A DNA stretch of 64,000 nt from Cheiracanthium punctorium. Taxonomy: Eukaryota; Arthropoda; Arachnida; Araneae; Cheiracanthiidae. Within the stretch, counting starts at the first letter, position 1. Each line of letters starts with the position of its first letter. Below are positions 12,591 through 22,436 of the stretch, one piece after another. The stretch covers positions 152,501 through 216,500 of the forward strand of contig JAWZYV010012511.1 in NCBI GenBank assembly GCA_038373885.1, written 5' to 3'. Both the position numbers and the translations under genes were made by a program. The notes beneath the pieces are model-generated. The model was not told the DNA's origin. It searched no databases and saw only the letters and a program-made list of their open reading frames with translations.

Positions 12591-13291
12591 TTGCTAATAA
12601 AAGGTATTTTACGAATTAAAACCAAAATGCAGCCCAGACAATACAAACTGTAAATTTAAAAAAAAATCGATGTCTATGAATTCTTATTTGGGTATTTACC
12701 ATATCAATATTTTTTTCACACTCACTGCCAATTAGCTTCCCTCAAATATTGGCGGCTCCAGCTCCAACAGATTTTCCTGTTGTCCGCTCTAGAGCGGTCT
12801 CTGCTGATATAATTAGGGATAGGAGATGTATATATTGTTGTCGTCAACCGCAGGAGGAAGCCGACCCTATCGGCTTTGCAGCCACTGACTGTACATGGAA
12901 GGTTCCCCAATTTTGAACTAATTCAGGATGAGGAGAGCAGAAGTGTGTAAAATATTTATATCAAATAACTTAAATTACTATGCTAATTAAGATGTGGAGA
13001 TAGGGCCGTAACAAGAATTTGCAATGAGGGAGGTGCCCGGTCAGGACCAAAGTCGGCATGCTGAGGGCTACAGTTGGCCATAAGCTGGCTACATTTAGGA
13101 GGGAAACTGCCCCTTCCTATTTCCCCTTACCTGCGTCCATGTGTGGGGGGCACTACCCCCCCCTTCCTAATCACTGCCCATATAGAGACTTTTTAATAGA
13201 GGGGTACTCCACTTTCCCCAACTTAAACGCCATTTTTATAAGTTCAGTCACAAATCGCCCCCCCCTTGAGTGATTTCTGGATCCGCGCCTG

Positions 13292-14050
13292 CCCCTTCTT
13301 GGTATGATGTGTAACCCAATTTCCTCGATGACACTACCCTTAGCGGCAATACAAGGCCTTTGATACCAGCATGATGCGGCTCTGGAACATTTCTGGACTG
13401 GTGTACTATCTGCATATTGAATACCCCATCCACTGCATATGATATGGGAGTCCAGTTCTATGATGGTTGCCAGATCTTACATCATTGTATATTTTCTTAT
13501 GGGGCCGCCTCAAGGAATCTGGGTATGGAAATCTAGTGACTACACAAACGCACTTAGGTGCTTTAAAGAAAATAAAAAACTGCAGCCATCAAGGGAGATC
13601 TCAAATATAAATAGTATTCTTCATTTCGTATATCAATTATTTGCTTGTTTGCTACATTTTTATGTGTTAAATAAAAAATATTCATTTTAAAATTATAGAT
13701 AAGTAAGCTTTTTTATAAGGTAAGTACGGGAAATATTTATTTTTTGTTTTGGAACCCCCATTTAAGGAACAAAATTTTCATTCCCAATTAATTCGTTAAA
13801 TTGGTGTCCATCTATGTTCCAAATATTTTTTTTTAAATAATGAAAAGTACCAAAGACCCACAGTTAAATTATAGTGTCATAAAATACAAATTTTCTCATA
13901 ATTCTTTATTTAGTTGTTATTTCAATTCCTTAAATTCTCAAAACAGATTTTTGAACTGTCTCTGAAAACTCAAAATGTTCCGTATGCATGAAATTTTGTT
14001 GAATCTTACTGTAATTTGATTAAAAGATCATTATAAATGTTCGAATTTCT
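13292..14050. repeat. Repeat R copy A, distal segment
   Basis: This continues the alignment with copy B at about 63430-64000. Shared landmarks are AAAAACTGCAG, AAATAAAAAATAT, TAAGCTTTTT..ATAAGGTAAGT, AATTCGTTAAATTGGTGT and TTCTTTATTTAGTTGTTATT. A decayed transposase-like frame seen better in copy B is present here only as short open pieces. Copy B reaches the window edge, so the full extent of R is unknown. Confidence 0.7.
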
Positions 14051-14540
14051 CAGATAATTAAAAATTGAGGCTTCTCCATTATGCTATTTTCAAAAATTCA
14101 CATGTTCATCTGAGGTTCTATATGGAAAATGTAGATGTTTAAAATAAATATTCTTATTTAAATTCAATGACAGTAACATATAAAACTTTAAATAATAACT
14201 GAAACACAATTTCACAAAATTTTTATTTAGTTGTTTTTACAAGACTTAAAATGCTTTTTTGCAAAATAGTTTTTCAAACTGACTTGGAAAATTCAAAAAG
14301 TTCCATACACGTTAAATAAGATCATCTATAAATGTTTGAATATAATTTAGAATTGTTTTTATTTGGTTGTTCTTTAAATCCTAGTTTTTTTTTTATTATG
14401 TATTTTTAGTTAATGTTTTTCCTAAAAATTACTTATGTATACCAAAATAACTTTCCTAATGTTTTAATTGTAAAAAAATAGAATACTAACTTTAGTTGAA
14501 GCTAGAAAAAGCTGGCTTAGGGAAAAAAATCTACTTTAGT

Positions 14541-14881
14541 ATTATCCCGGTAGTATCTGCACCGGCTCAAGATTGTGAGTAGCCCTGCCTGCCCCCCCCT
14601 TTGCAGCAGCAATCGGGTTATGACTGCGGATCACCTCCTCCTCTGTCCCGCATTAAAGGAAGAGAGTATTTACTCCCGCTACTGGGAAGCAAGAGAACTT
14701 TTATTTCGTTTGCTGCCTTGATTTTCTATGTATGTTCTGCCTTCACTGTCTAGATATTTCGTCTGTTTGTGTGCTTTCTTTGTGTGCTTTTCCTGTGTAA
14801 TTTGTGCTCTGTATCCACCTGTCGATAGAATTGTGTTCAAGCTCGCCTGCTGCATTGGAAAAAAAAAATTATCCCGGTAGT
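14541..14881 (+). mobile_element. Poly(A) retroposon with 14-bp target-site duplication
   Basis: ATTATCCCGGTAGT occurs exactly at 14541-14554 and 14868-14881. The 313-bp insert between them ends in a run of about nine A's directly before the second copy. This is the signature of target-primed reverse transcription (a SINE or a 5'-truncated LINE mobilised by LINE machinery). I see no clear A and B boxes at its head and no reverse transcriptase frame, so the source RNA is unidentified. It landed in the first bases of a TTATCCCG-ended MITE. Confidence 0.75.
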
Positions 14882-14925
14882 CCGCCAAGAAGAGTAATTT
14901 TTTTGCCAAGATAAATGCCAAGATA
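14868..14925. mobile_element. Fragment of a TTATCCCG-ended MITE
   Basis: Starting at TTATCCCGGTAGTCCGCCAA and running through GCCAAGATAAATGCC, this matches the reverse complement of the right arm of the complete element at 28944-29091. TA precedes the original left end (14540-14541), before the retroposon insertion. The other half is not recognisable. Confidence 0.6.
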
Positions 14926-15161
14926 ATCTGGGTTAAATTAATCCGGATCTTTGAAGATGATTCGGTTTTAAACTATTGGAAGAATTTACGGTGACACGGA
15001 TGAAAGGTTCTTTCATCGCAGAACTCGGAAAGGCAGCCAATTAAGTAATTTTCTTTTGCCACCACAAGTCGCACATATTCACCATATCAGACTTTAGTTA
15101 AAATCCCTACTATTATTGCCTAATAATGTTGTTTCTATTACAATAAAACTGCTATTAATAT

Positions 15162-15230
15162 TACAGTCAAACCTCGTTATAAGGTCACCGTAGAAAAGTG
15201 ACCTTATAAGCGGGGTGACCATATACGCGA
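15162..15230 (+). mobile_element. Pogo/Tigger-like terminus, one end only
   Basis: TA followed by CAGTCAAACCTCGTTATAAG resembles the terminal sequence of pogo-like elements. An internal inverted repeat, AAGGTCAC with GTGACCTT, follows within 30 bases. No opposite terminus is clearly visible, so the element is truncated or too diverged to close. Confidence 0.5.
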
Positions 15231-16241
15231 TACAAGTAAACAGCCACCTATTTTAACTCACATTCATGTTTTTGCAAGTAATATTACCATTAGAGTGTAT
15301 TATATTTTGTAAAACATTTTTAATTTAACATTTTTCATTTTTGTTATCAGTATGTTTTCAACTGCAGAGGAAAAATTCACTATAGCTTAATAATTCTACA
15401 TTTTTTGCTATATTTCTCTGCTAAGAACATAAAAATGTGTACTCGTACGATAAGGAAATACTGGAACAAAAATGGAATAAAAGACTTATTTATTTATTTT
15501 TCTATATTAATAGATTCCAAAATTGTGAACAGCTGAATGTTTATATATAAAGAGGGAGAAAAAATTAGTAAAAGAAAAAGTTTAAAGTAGATACCGGTTA
15601 GAAACACTCTCGGCATTTTACTAATGATCTCTCGCTTACACAAGAGGCTGATAGCTTTTTCTTCATATCTTGGGGAATAAAAGGGGAAAAAATAAAATCT
15701 AGTGAACTCCGTGCTCCCTAAGTCTAATTACATGGAAGATATTCTTTTCTGAAGGTGAATGTCTACTTTTACACAGCTCTAACAGTCCCTTGGTAGCATT
15801 AACAAACTTGGCTCAGAGATAATAACTAAAGCCAACATTTGAACTTGCAATTTTAGTCATGTGAAATTGTTTGTTCTTTTGTTTAAAGAAGATGATATCA
15901 TTGATTCATAATTTTTTTAAGCAGTATATCGAAATGTTTCTTCTCCGAGTTTTTAGTTCAACTTACAGAATAAAATCAGCAAAATATTACTTTTCTAAGT
16001 CTTGAATGATTCTTCATCGTTCCTTTTCTTGGTTTTTATTTTTTCTTTTGTTTAGTTATATCAGTAGAATGCATAATACACTTGTGAAAGTATGAAAAGT
16101 GTTACGAATGCATATTTTACTTACGTTGAAACATGAAAGGCATGGAGTGAATTTGCTTAACTTTCAAAAATATGAATTGCAGATATACGTTATAGTATGA
16201 GATTTTATGTATTAAAAATTAGATTTTTATGTATAAATATG

Positions 16242-17311
16242 TACCGTGTATACCAAAATAGATGCTAAGGCGATTATTTTTTAAACCGCAAGTGATCGGA
16301 ACATACTTCCAGTTAGAAAAGTTCGTCAAATCAAGAATAGCTTTCAGATATGGCATTTTCTTACTCGGGGTTTGTATACATATTAAAATACGAAATTTAA
16401 TTTTTATACGGTCCCTCCTTTCCTAGCCTTTATATTTAGAAGAATGCTGCTCTTTGCCTAGGAATCTCCTGCTAAGAATCTCCTTTGCCTAAGAAGCCTC
16501 CCCCCTAAAAACAAATCTCCTGTGTCTCTAAGTGAAATAGTTAATAAAAAATTTGTTTTTTTAAATGATGACTTACACCACTTTACCTGGTGTGTTGGCG
16601 TCGGTTTTCAAGCGTAAAAATCTTTACTTTTGGGGATCAACTATGAGTTGATAAATGTTAAATAATGTTCCCATGATTGCGAATGGCAATTCAAACGTGT
16701 GAAATTAACAGATATAATTTTATCTGAATGGATCCGTACTTCGTTATGAAATTAGCGATAATTTAGTGCTTTAGCGGGGTCATGCAGTAATTACATCACG
16801 CTGATAGAGGAAAGAATTTTAAAGTGTAAAAGAAAATGGCAAAATAATGGTGTTTGCTATTATAGTGTGGTAACTTACAGTACAAATTGTCAAACGTGCA
16901 TTATAGCAAAATTCTAGCTAAACTAGAATTTGAGAAGTCAACTGTGTTTGTTGAGTGACTACTTACATAAATTAACATCTTTTGACAAGTAATTACATTT
17001 TCTCACTTAGGAGACATACCCTTATTGCTTGGTGACCAATGCGAAAATTTGCAAAAATTTTCTCGGTAACAATTCAACGTGTTTTATTAATTTTCTTAAA
17101 AAAAGAGCAACATTCTTCTAAATATAAAGGGTAGGAAAGGAGGCACCGTATAAAAATTTAATTTCGTATTTTAATATGTATACAACCCCAGTAAAAAATG
17201 CCATATCTGAAAGCGACACTTAATTTGACGAACTTTTCTAATTTGAAGTATGTTTCGATCACTTACAGTTTAAAAAATAATCGCCTAATATCTATTTTGA
17301 ATCAGTCGGTA
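16242..17311. mobile_element. Long inverted-repeat (foldback-like) element
   Basis: Two arms of about 215 bp (16242-16460 and about 17098-17311) are inverted copies of each other with scattered mismatches. Landmarks are GGCGATTATTTTTTAAAC, AGATATGGCATTTT, GTATACATATTAAAATACG and AGGAAAGGAGG (or their complements). Outer ends both read TACCG. The roughly 640-bp spacer has no recognisable coding sequence. A transcript could form a long hairpin. Superfamily is unassigned, and no clear target duplication was seen. Confidence 0.75.
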
Positions 17312-17622
17312 TAATTAAAAAAGTCTTCACAATGCAAAAGTGGCATAGAAAATGAAATCATGCATCCATAATTAAAAGTAGAGAAAATATCCTATTTCTA
17401 ACGCGCAAATTCAGCTGTGACAAACATAATAGAATATAATTAATAGGTAAAACACTAAGAACTGCAAAAATGACATATTCCTGCAGGGAAAGAGGGAAAG
17501 AAAACAATCACAACAGCAGAAACAGAGTGCCAAACAGGATGGAAATCGAAGTACAATGAACCATAAATTAAACAGAAATGAATGGAAAGGAAATTATAAT
17601 CTCTGGGACATTCATCAGGGGC

Positions 17623-17677
17623 CATATATATATATATGCATACATATATACACTGCATACATATATGTATGCATACA
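17623..17677. repeat. AT/CATA microsatellite, left of the Gypsy insertion
   Basis: A TATATATA run followed by GCATACATATATACACTGCA units. The same repeat type resumes at 22805-22836, so the Gypsy element inserted into a pre-existing microsatellite. The last four bases, TACA (17674-17677), are the left copy of its target-site duplication. Confidence 0.85.
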
Positions 17678-18045
17678 TGTGGTAATCAAGAGGCGCAACC
17701 CTCCAGCAGATGGCATCGCAACCTCACGTCTACAGCAGACGCAGGTTATCAGAGCCTGGGAGCTAGAGGCAGCAGATGCGAACGAGACCACGCTCGCGTA
17801 GGAGCGATGTCGGACGTAGCTCTCTGATCGCGCGTAGGCGATTCGACTCCAGGACGACCACGAGAAGGTGGCCAGTGGCTCCTGTGTGATAAGGAAACCT
17901 AACCCTGTGACCGACTCCGCTTATTCATGTTCTGCAATATCTCTCCTTTCTTTTGTAAATAGTTCTTCTGATATTTAGCCGAGCAATAAACGTGATTGAG
18001 AACCGTAGGAGTGCTTCCAGTCTTATTTCGACGTCGCCTCCTACA
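17678..18045 (+). repeat. 5' LTR of the Gypsy element
   Basis: Begins TGTGGTAATC and ends CCTCCTACA, with the standard TG...CA boundary. AATAAA at 17985-17990 is a plausible polyadenylation signal, which would place R near there. By the usual LTR layout the promoter lies upstream in U3, but I see no obvious TATA box. Confidence 0.95.
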
Positions 18046-18049
18046 ACCA

Positions 18050-18066
18050 TGGGGGCTCAGGTACTG
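18050..18066 (+). other. Candidate primer-binding site
   Basis: Four bases after the LTR, TGGGGGCTC (18050-18058) is complementary to the last nine bases of animal tRNA-Pro including CCA. The match then stops, shorter than the usual 11-18 nt. Another primer or a half-tRNA is possible. Confidence 0.45.
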
Positions 18067-18122
18067 TAATTTTTTCGTTCTCACAATAGTACTACTTTTT
18101 GCTGTTCATATTTCACTACAAT

Positions 18123-21100
18123 ATGAGTTTCTTAAATAATTTAAATAAAAGTGATTTAAAGGACCTCGCTGAAAAAATAGCAGCGAAAGTTCCAGATAAT
18201 GCTAAAAAAGCTGATATAAGAAAAATTATTGAGAATTCAGATATTTTTAAAACCAATCCTGAACATGTTCGAGGCGTCTTAAAATCGATCACGGAGGATC
18301 GAACGCCTAAATCCACTAAAGAGGAATGTTTATTAGAAATAGAGCGCCTTAAATTAGCGCAAATCGAGAAACAGATAGAGCTAGAAAAATTAAGAAGTGA
18401 ATCAATGTCTGGCGAAAAACGAAATGCGCAAAGTGACATAGAAAATTTGATTAAAAGCATAAAAACGCTCACAATCTCTGTCCCTGAAAGGCCAGAGGCA
18501 TTTCATTTGTTTTTCGCTTCCTTGGAAAAAGCGTTTGTAACGAAAGATGTCCCACCAGATTTAAAAGCAGAAATACTCATTAATTTGTTAGGGGTCAAAG
18601 CTAATAATCTTTTAACGTATGCAAATCAAGAAGAATTGTCGGATTACGAAAAACTTAAAGCTTTATTTTTAGCTGAATTTCAGCCGACACCTCGAGAAAT
18701 TCTGCACAATTTTAAACATGCTCAACGCTTAGCAGACGAATCTCATGTTCAGTTTGCATCAAGATTAACGGCAACATTCGAACATTATTGTCAGGTTCGA
18801 GAAATTGAGAAGGACTATAAAAAGTTATGTGATTTAATTGTTGCAGATAAATTATATGAAACGCTAGATTTAAAAACAAAAGAATACATAAGTGTTCGCG
18901 AAGGAAAAACATGGTTCAATCCGACGCAATTAGGACGAGAATGCGATTTATTTTTCTCATCTCGCGGGAAATCATTATCGGAAATAAATAATCCTAAATT
19001 TCATTCCCACGAAACGAAAGTACTTCATAAGGCGCAGCAAGCTGAAGCTTTAAAGAGTGAATCATCCTGGCGAAACAAAAATCTAAGCAAAAGCGAAAAG
19101 CAATCTGTATCTCTGTCGCCGAAATCTTGCCACGTGTGTGGGGCGACTGGAAGGGGCTTCCATTACGCTCGTAACTGCCCAAGAGGTTTTAATAAACAAA
19201 CTGAATCAGATAAGGAGACAGGACTGAAAAACAAAACAAGCGTTAATACTGTCAGTTTTATTCACGAGTTGCAATATGCTGATGTATTCATTGACAGTCA
19301 AAATATAAAGGCACTTATTGACTCAGGCGCACAAATTCCGGTTATAAATTCATCATTAGTTGAAATAAAATCACCACTGGAGGGTAAAATAATACTTAGT
19401 TCATGTTTTGAGGAGAAAAAAGAGGCAAATATTGCTAGAGTAGATTTATCTTTAAAGCGAAATTCGCCTAAGTTAGAAATCATTGTCGCTGTGGTAGAAC
19501 AACTATCGGCTCCTTTAATTTTAACACCGAATATTTATTCTCAACTTTTGAAAGTCAGTCAGGAAGAAAAAATTGTAACGCAAATTCCTAAAAATGGAAA
19601 TGATTTTCAAAGCGAATCACCTGTAGAAGAATGTTTTTTATTAAATGTTGCGAATGTAGTTAATGAATATGATCTTGATTTATTGCACGTTAATGATGTA
19701 AATATTAGAAAGGATTTATCACTATTAGTTAATAATTATAAACCGAACAAAATAAAAGACACCAATTTAAAATTGAATGTTGTATTAAAAGATGACATTC
19801 CAGTATCGCTACGATCTCGGAGATTATCATTTGCAGAACAAAACATTGTTGATAAACAGATAGATGAGTGGTTACAAAATGGAATAATTAAACCATCCTG
19901 TTCTGTATATTCATCCCCAATTCTATTATGTAAAAAGCGCGATGGTACTCACAGATTATGTGTCGATTTTCGACAGCTAAATAAAAAAGTTGTGAAAGAT
20001 TCCTTTCCTATGGCTCAAGTTGAGGAAGTCCTAGATCATTTAGGGGAAGCGAAAGTGTTTTCAACTTTGGATTTGAAAAATGGTTTTTTCCACGTACCAG
20101 TTGAGGAAAATTGCACAAAATATTTAGCATTCATTTGTCATGCAGGGTTATATGAATTCCAGAAAACTCCGTTTGGTCTGAGCACAAGCCCTAGTGTATT
20201 TTTAAGATTTATTCATCAAGTATTCAGGGAATTAGTAAGGGACAATACAATCGTAGTTTACATGGATGATTTCATCATACCTTCCCGTGATGAAACGGAA
20301 GGTTTAGAAAAACTTAAACGAGTCTTAAAGTTAGCTTCAGAATACGGATTAGAAATCAACTTTAAAAAGTGTCAATTCCTAAAACGAAAAATTGAGTTCC
20401 TCGGTTACATAATTGAAGAAGGTACGATTCGTCCATCTCCAAATAAGACGACTGCAGTTCAAAATTTCCCTCAACCTAAGAATGTAAAGCAACTGCAACG
20501 CTTTCTCGGTCTCACAGGGTACTTCAGAAAATTTGTACCTGGTTATTCCAAAATAGCAAAACCACTTAGCGATATGCTTCGTAATGGTGTAGAATTTACT
20601 TTTGGGCCAATGCAAAAACAGGCTTTTGATCATCTTAAAGAACTTTTGAGCCAAAGCCCCGTTCTTCACATCTTCCAGCAAGGAAAACCTTTAGAATTAC
20701 ACACGGACGCTAGCAGTCATGGGTTTGGTGCAGTGTTGCTTCAACGCGCAGATGATGGGCAACTCCACCCAATCCATTATATGAGTAAAAAAACATCACC
20801 ACAACAAGAAAAATTGTCAAGCTATGAGCTCGAAGTGCTTGCGATCGTCGAAGCTCTTAAAAAATTTCGAAGTTACCTCTTAGGGACGAAAATTAAAATA
20901 GTCACCGACTGTAACGCTTTCCAGAAAACAATGCAGAAGAAAGACTTATCGCCGAAGATAGCCAGATGGGCTGTACTACTTGAAGAGTTCGAATATGAAG
21001 TCGTCCACAGACCAAATCAACAAATGAGACACGTCGATGCATTGAGTAGAGCTGCTGTGTGCATGGTCACCCGCTCGCAAAGTGAAATCACCACTAAGAT

Positions 21101-22292
21101 CGCAACAGCGCAAGATGCCGATGAGCATATTCAGTTATTGAAAACTCTAGTCGAGAAAGGACTCAGAGACGACTACCTGCTAAAAAATAATGTGTTATAT
21201 CTGCAAGATAACGGTAGAGAACTTATCGTTGTGCCGGAAGCAATAGAGTTAGAGATTATTCGAGGCATACATAATAAAGGACACTTTGCTGTACAGAAAA
21301 CTGAAGATCTTTTGAAAAGAGATTTCCATATCTCGAATGCTAAAAAGAAAATAGAGCAAGTTATAACGAACTGTGTGGAGTGCATCCTCTGTAATAAAAA
21401 ACGAGGCAAAGCAGAAGGTCTTTTGAATCCCATCCCAAAGGATAATATTCCACTAAGCACGTACCACATTGATTTTATAGGTCCCCTACCATCCACAAAC
21501 AAGAACTACCAACATATTTTTACAGTGGTAGATGGTTTTACAAAATTCAACTGGTTCTATCCCGTCAAGACCACATCTACGGCAGAGGCTCTAACGAAAC
21601 TCAAGTCCCAGCAATCTGTTTTCGGAAATCCCTCGAGAATTATTTCCGACAAGGGATCTGCCTTCACGTCAAAGGACTTTGCAGATTACTGTGAAGATGA
21701 AGGAATTCAGCACATATCGATCACAACTGGAGTGCCAAGAGGCAATGGCCAGATTGAACGAATGCATGAAATTCTCATCCCAGTTCTTTCAAAATTGTCG
21801 ATTGAAGATCCTACAAAATGGTACAAGTTCGTCCCAGATGTCCAACGAATCATCAACAGCACTGTTAGTCGATCCACCAAGTTCACTCCATTCGAATTGA
21901 TGATAGGTGTGAAAATGAAACAAAAAGAAGACCAACGTATCAAGGAAATCCTTGAAGAAGAATTCCTGAAATCCACAATCCAGGAGAAAGAAAATATACG
22001 TGAAGAAGCTAAGAAAAATATATTAAAAATCCAAGAAGAAAACCGACGGCAATACAATCGACGCCGCAAAACCGCTCCTGTCTATAAAGTCAACGACTTG
22101 GTAGCAATCCAAAGAACCCAATTTGGAGGAGGTCTGAAACTACGACCCAAGTTCTTAGGACCGTACAAAGTCATAAAAATAAAACCACATGACCGCTACG
22201 ATGTAGCTAAAGTAGGATCTCATGAAGGACCGGAAGCAACTTCCACTTCAGCTGACCACATGAAACCCTGGTCTACTGGAACTGCAATTTGA
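18123..22292 (+). CDS. Gypsy Gag-Pol polyprotein, intact
   Basis: One 1389-codon frame. The first ATG is at 18123; the upstream open stretch lacks an ATG. The N-terminal ~330 residues are a helical, lysine-rich Gag. A variant zinc knuckle follows (C336, C339, H347, C352; spacing C-x2-C-x7-H-x4-C). The aspartic protease has DSGA at D400. RT has VDFRQLN and YMDD at 713-716. RNase H starts with HTDAS (D862). Integrase has an H-H-C-C finger from about H1050 and the DD35E core D1117, D1176, E1212, then a C-terminal FLGPYK-type module. No chromodomain or env is seen. Gag and Pol share one frame, so Gag excess would need proteolysis or another route rather than frameshifting. All catalytic residues that I can identify are present. 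Confidence 0.95.
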   Translation: MSFLNNLNKSDLKDLAEKIAAKVPDNAKKADIRKIIENSDIFKTNPEHVRGVLKSITEDRTPKSTKEECLLEIERLKLAQIEKQIELEKLRSESMSGEKRNAQSDIENLIKSIKTLTISVPERPEAFHLFFASLEKAFVTKDVPPDLKAEILINLLGVKANNLLTYANQEELSDYEKLKALFLAEFQPTPREILHNFKHAQRLADESHVQFASRLTATFEHYCQVREIEKDYKKLCDLIVADKLYETLDLKTKEYISVREGKTWFNPTQLGRECDLFFSSRGKSLSEINNPKFHSHETKVLHKAQQAEALKSESSWRNKNLSKSEKQSVSLSPKSCHVCGATGRGFHYARNCPRGFNKQTESDKETGLKNKTSVNTVSFIHELQYADVFIDSQNIKALIDSGAQIPVINSSLVEIKSPLEGKIILSSCFEEKKEANIARVDLSLKRNSPKLEIIVAVVEQLSAPLILTPNIYSQLLKVSQEEKIVTQIPKNGNDFQSESPVEECFLLNVANVVNEYDLDLLHVNDVNIRKDLSLLVNNYKPNKIKDTNLKLNVVLKDDIPVSLRSRRLSFAEQNIVDKQIDEWLQNGIIKPSCSVYSSPILLCKKRDGTHRLCVDFRQLNKKVVKDSFPMAQVEEVLDHLGEAKVFSTLDLKNGFFHVPVEENCTKYLAFICHAGLYEFQKTPFGLSTSPSVFLRFIHQVFRELVRDNTIVVYMDDFIIPSRDETEGLEKLKRVLKLASEYGLEINFKKCQFLKRKIEFLGYIIEEGTIRPSPNKTTAVQNFPQPKNVKQLQRFLGLTGYFRKFVPGYSKIAKPLSDMLRNGVEFTFGPMQKQAFDHLKELLSQSPVLHIFQQGKPLELHTDASSHGFGAVLLQRADDGQLHPIHYMSKKTSPQQEKLSSYELEVLAIVEALKKFRSYLLGTKIKIVTDCNAFQKTMQKKDLSPKIARWAVLLEEFEYEVVHRPNQQMRHVDALSRAAVCMVTRSQSEITTKIATAQDADEHIQLLKTLVEKGLRDDYLLKNNVLYLQDNGRELIVVPEAIELEIIRGIHNKGHFAVQKTEDLLKRDFHISNAKKKIEQVITNCVECILCNKKRGKAEGLLNPIPKDNIPLSTYHIDFIGPLPSTNKNYQHIFTVVDGFTKFNWFYPVKTTSTAEALTKLKSQQSVFGNPSRIISDKGSAFTSKDFADYCEDEGIQHISITTGVPRGNGQIERMHEILIPVLSKLSIEDPTKWYKFVPDVQRIINSTVSRSTKFTPFELMIGVKMKQKEDQRIKEILEEEFLKSTIQEKENIREEAKKNILKIQEENRRQYNRRRKTAPVYKVNDLVAIQRTQFGGGLKLRPKFLGPYKVIKIKPHDRYDVAKVGSHEGPEATSTSADHMKPWSTGTAI

Positions 22293-22436
22293 GATCATCC
22301 TACTACAAACTTTTTTTTCCTTTTCTCAACATCTCTTTTTGTTTTTTTTAATCATTATTTTCTTTCTTTTTCGTTTTTTTTTCTTTTCATTTTAAGTTTC
22401 AGGTTCGGAGGTCCTCACACGTCGATGGCCGAGCGT
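22293..22436 (+). other. 3' untranslated leader of the Gypsy element without an obvious polypurine tract
   Basis: A T-rich stretch follows the stop codon. The 30 bases before the 3' LTR are mixed (GTCGATGGCCGAGCGT), not purine-only. The nearest purine-rich words are GGTTCGGAGG, about 35 bases upstream. The plus-strand primer is therefore unidentified. Confidence 0.6.

Larger units (their letters stand above)
8235..13291 (+). mobile_element. hAT-superfamily element, 5.06 kb, transposase mostly deleted
   Basis: The left terminus is CAGGCGCGGATCCAAGGGGG and the reverse-complemented right terminus CAGGCGCGGATCCAGAAATC. The 8-bp sequence CCCCTTCT lies at both borders (8227-8234 and 13292-13299), which is the TSD length expected for hAT. 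R copy B is continuous across the insertion point. Inside, the plus strand has an N-terminal exon like those of KQSTLLGFF-type hAT transposases (9380-9476). No BED finger, catalytic core or dimerisation domain was found further along. Local inverted repeats lie at about 10480-10560. It is probably a deletion derivative of an autonomous element. Confidence 0.85.

Noticed and set aside
12722..12910. 62-codon minus-strand frame in the hAT interior as a transposase exon
   Set aside because: No BED-finger, catalytic or dimerisation motif is visible; it looks like composition-driven open sequence.
12999..13060. Second hAT-type end at TAGGGCCGTAACAAGAATTT
   Set aside because: It resembles CAGGGCCGTA-type ends, but the first base is wrong, no partner end exists, and it lies inside the proven hAT element.
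17556..17827. Open frames across the left border of the Gypsy element
   Set aside because: They span the microsatellite, the target duplication and the LTR, so cannot be one gene.
18099..18122. Earlier start for the Gypsy Gag-Pol at 18099
   Set aside because: That codon is TTG; the first ATG in frame is at 18123, which is used instead.
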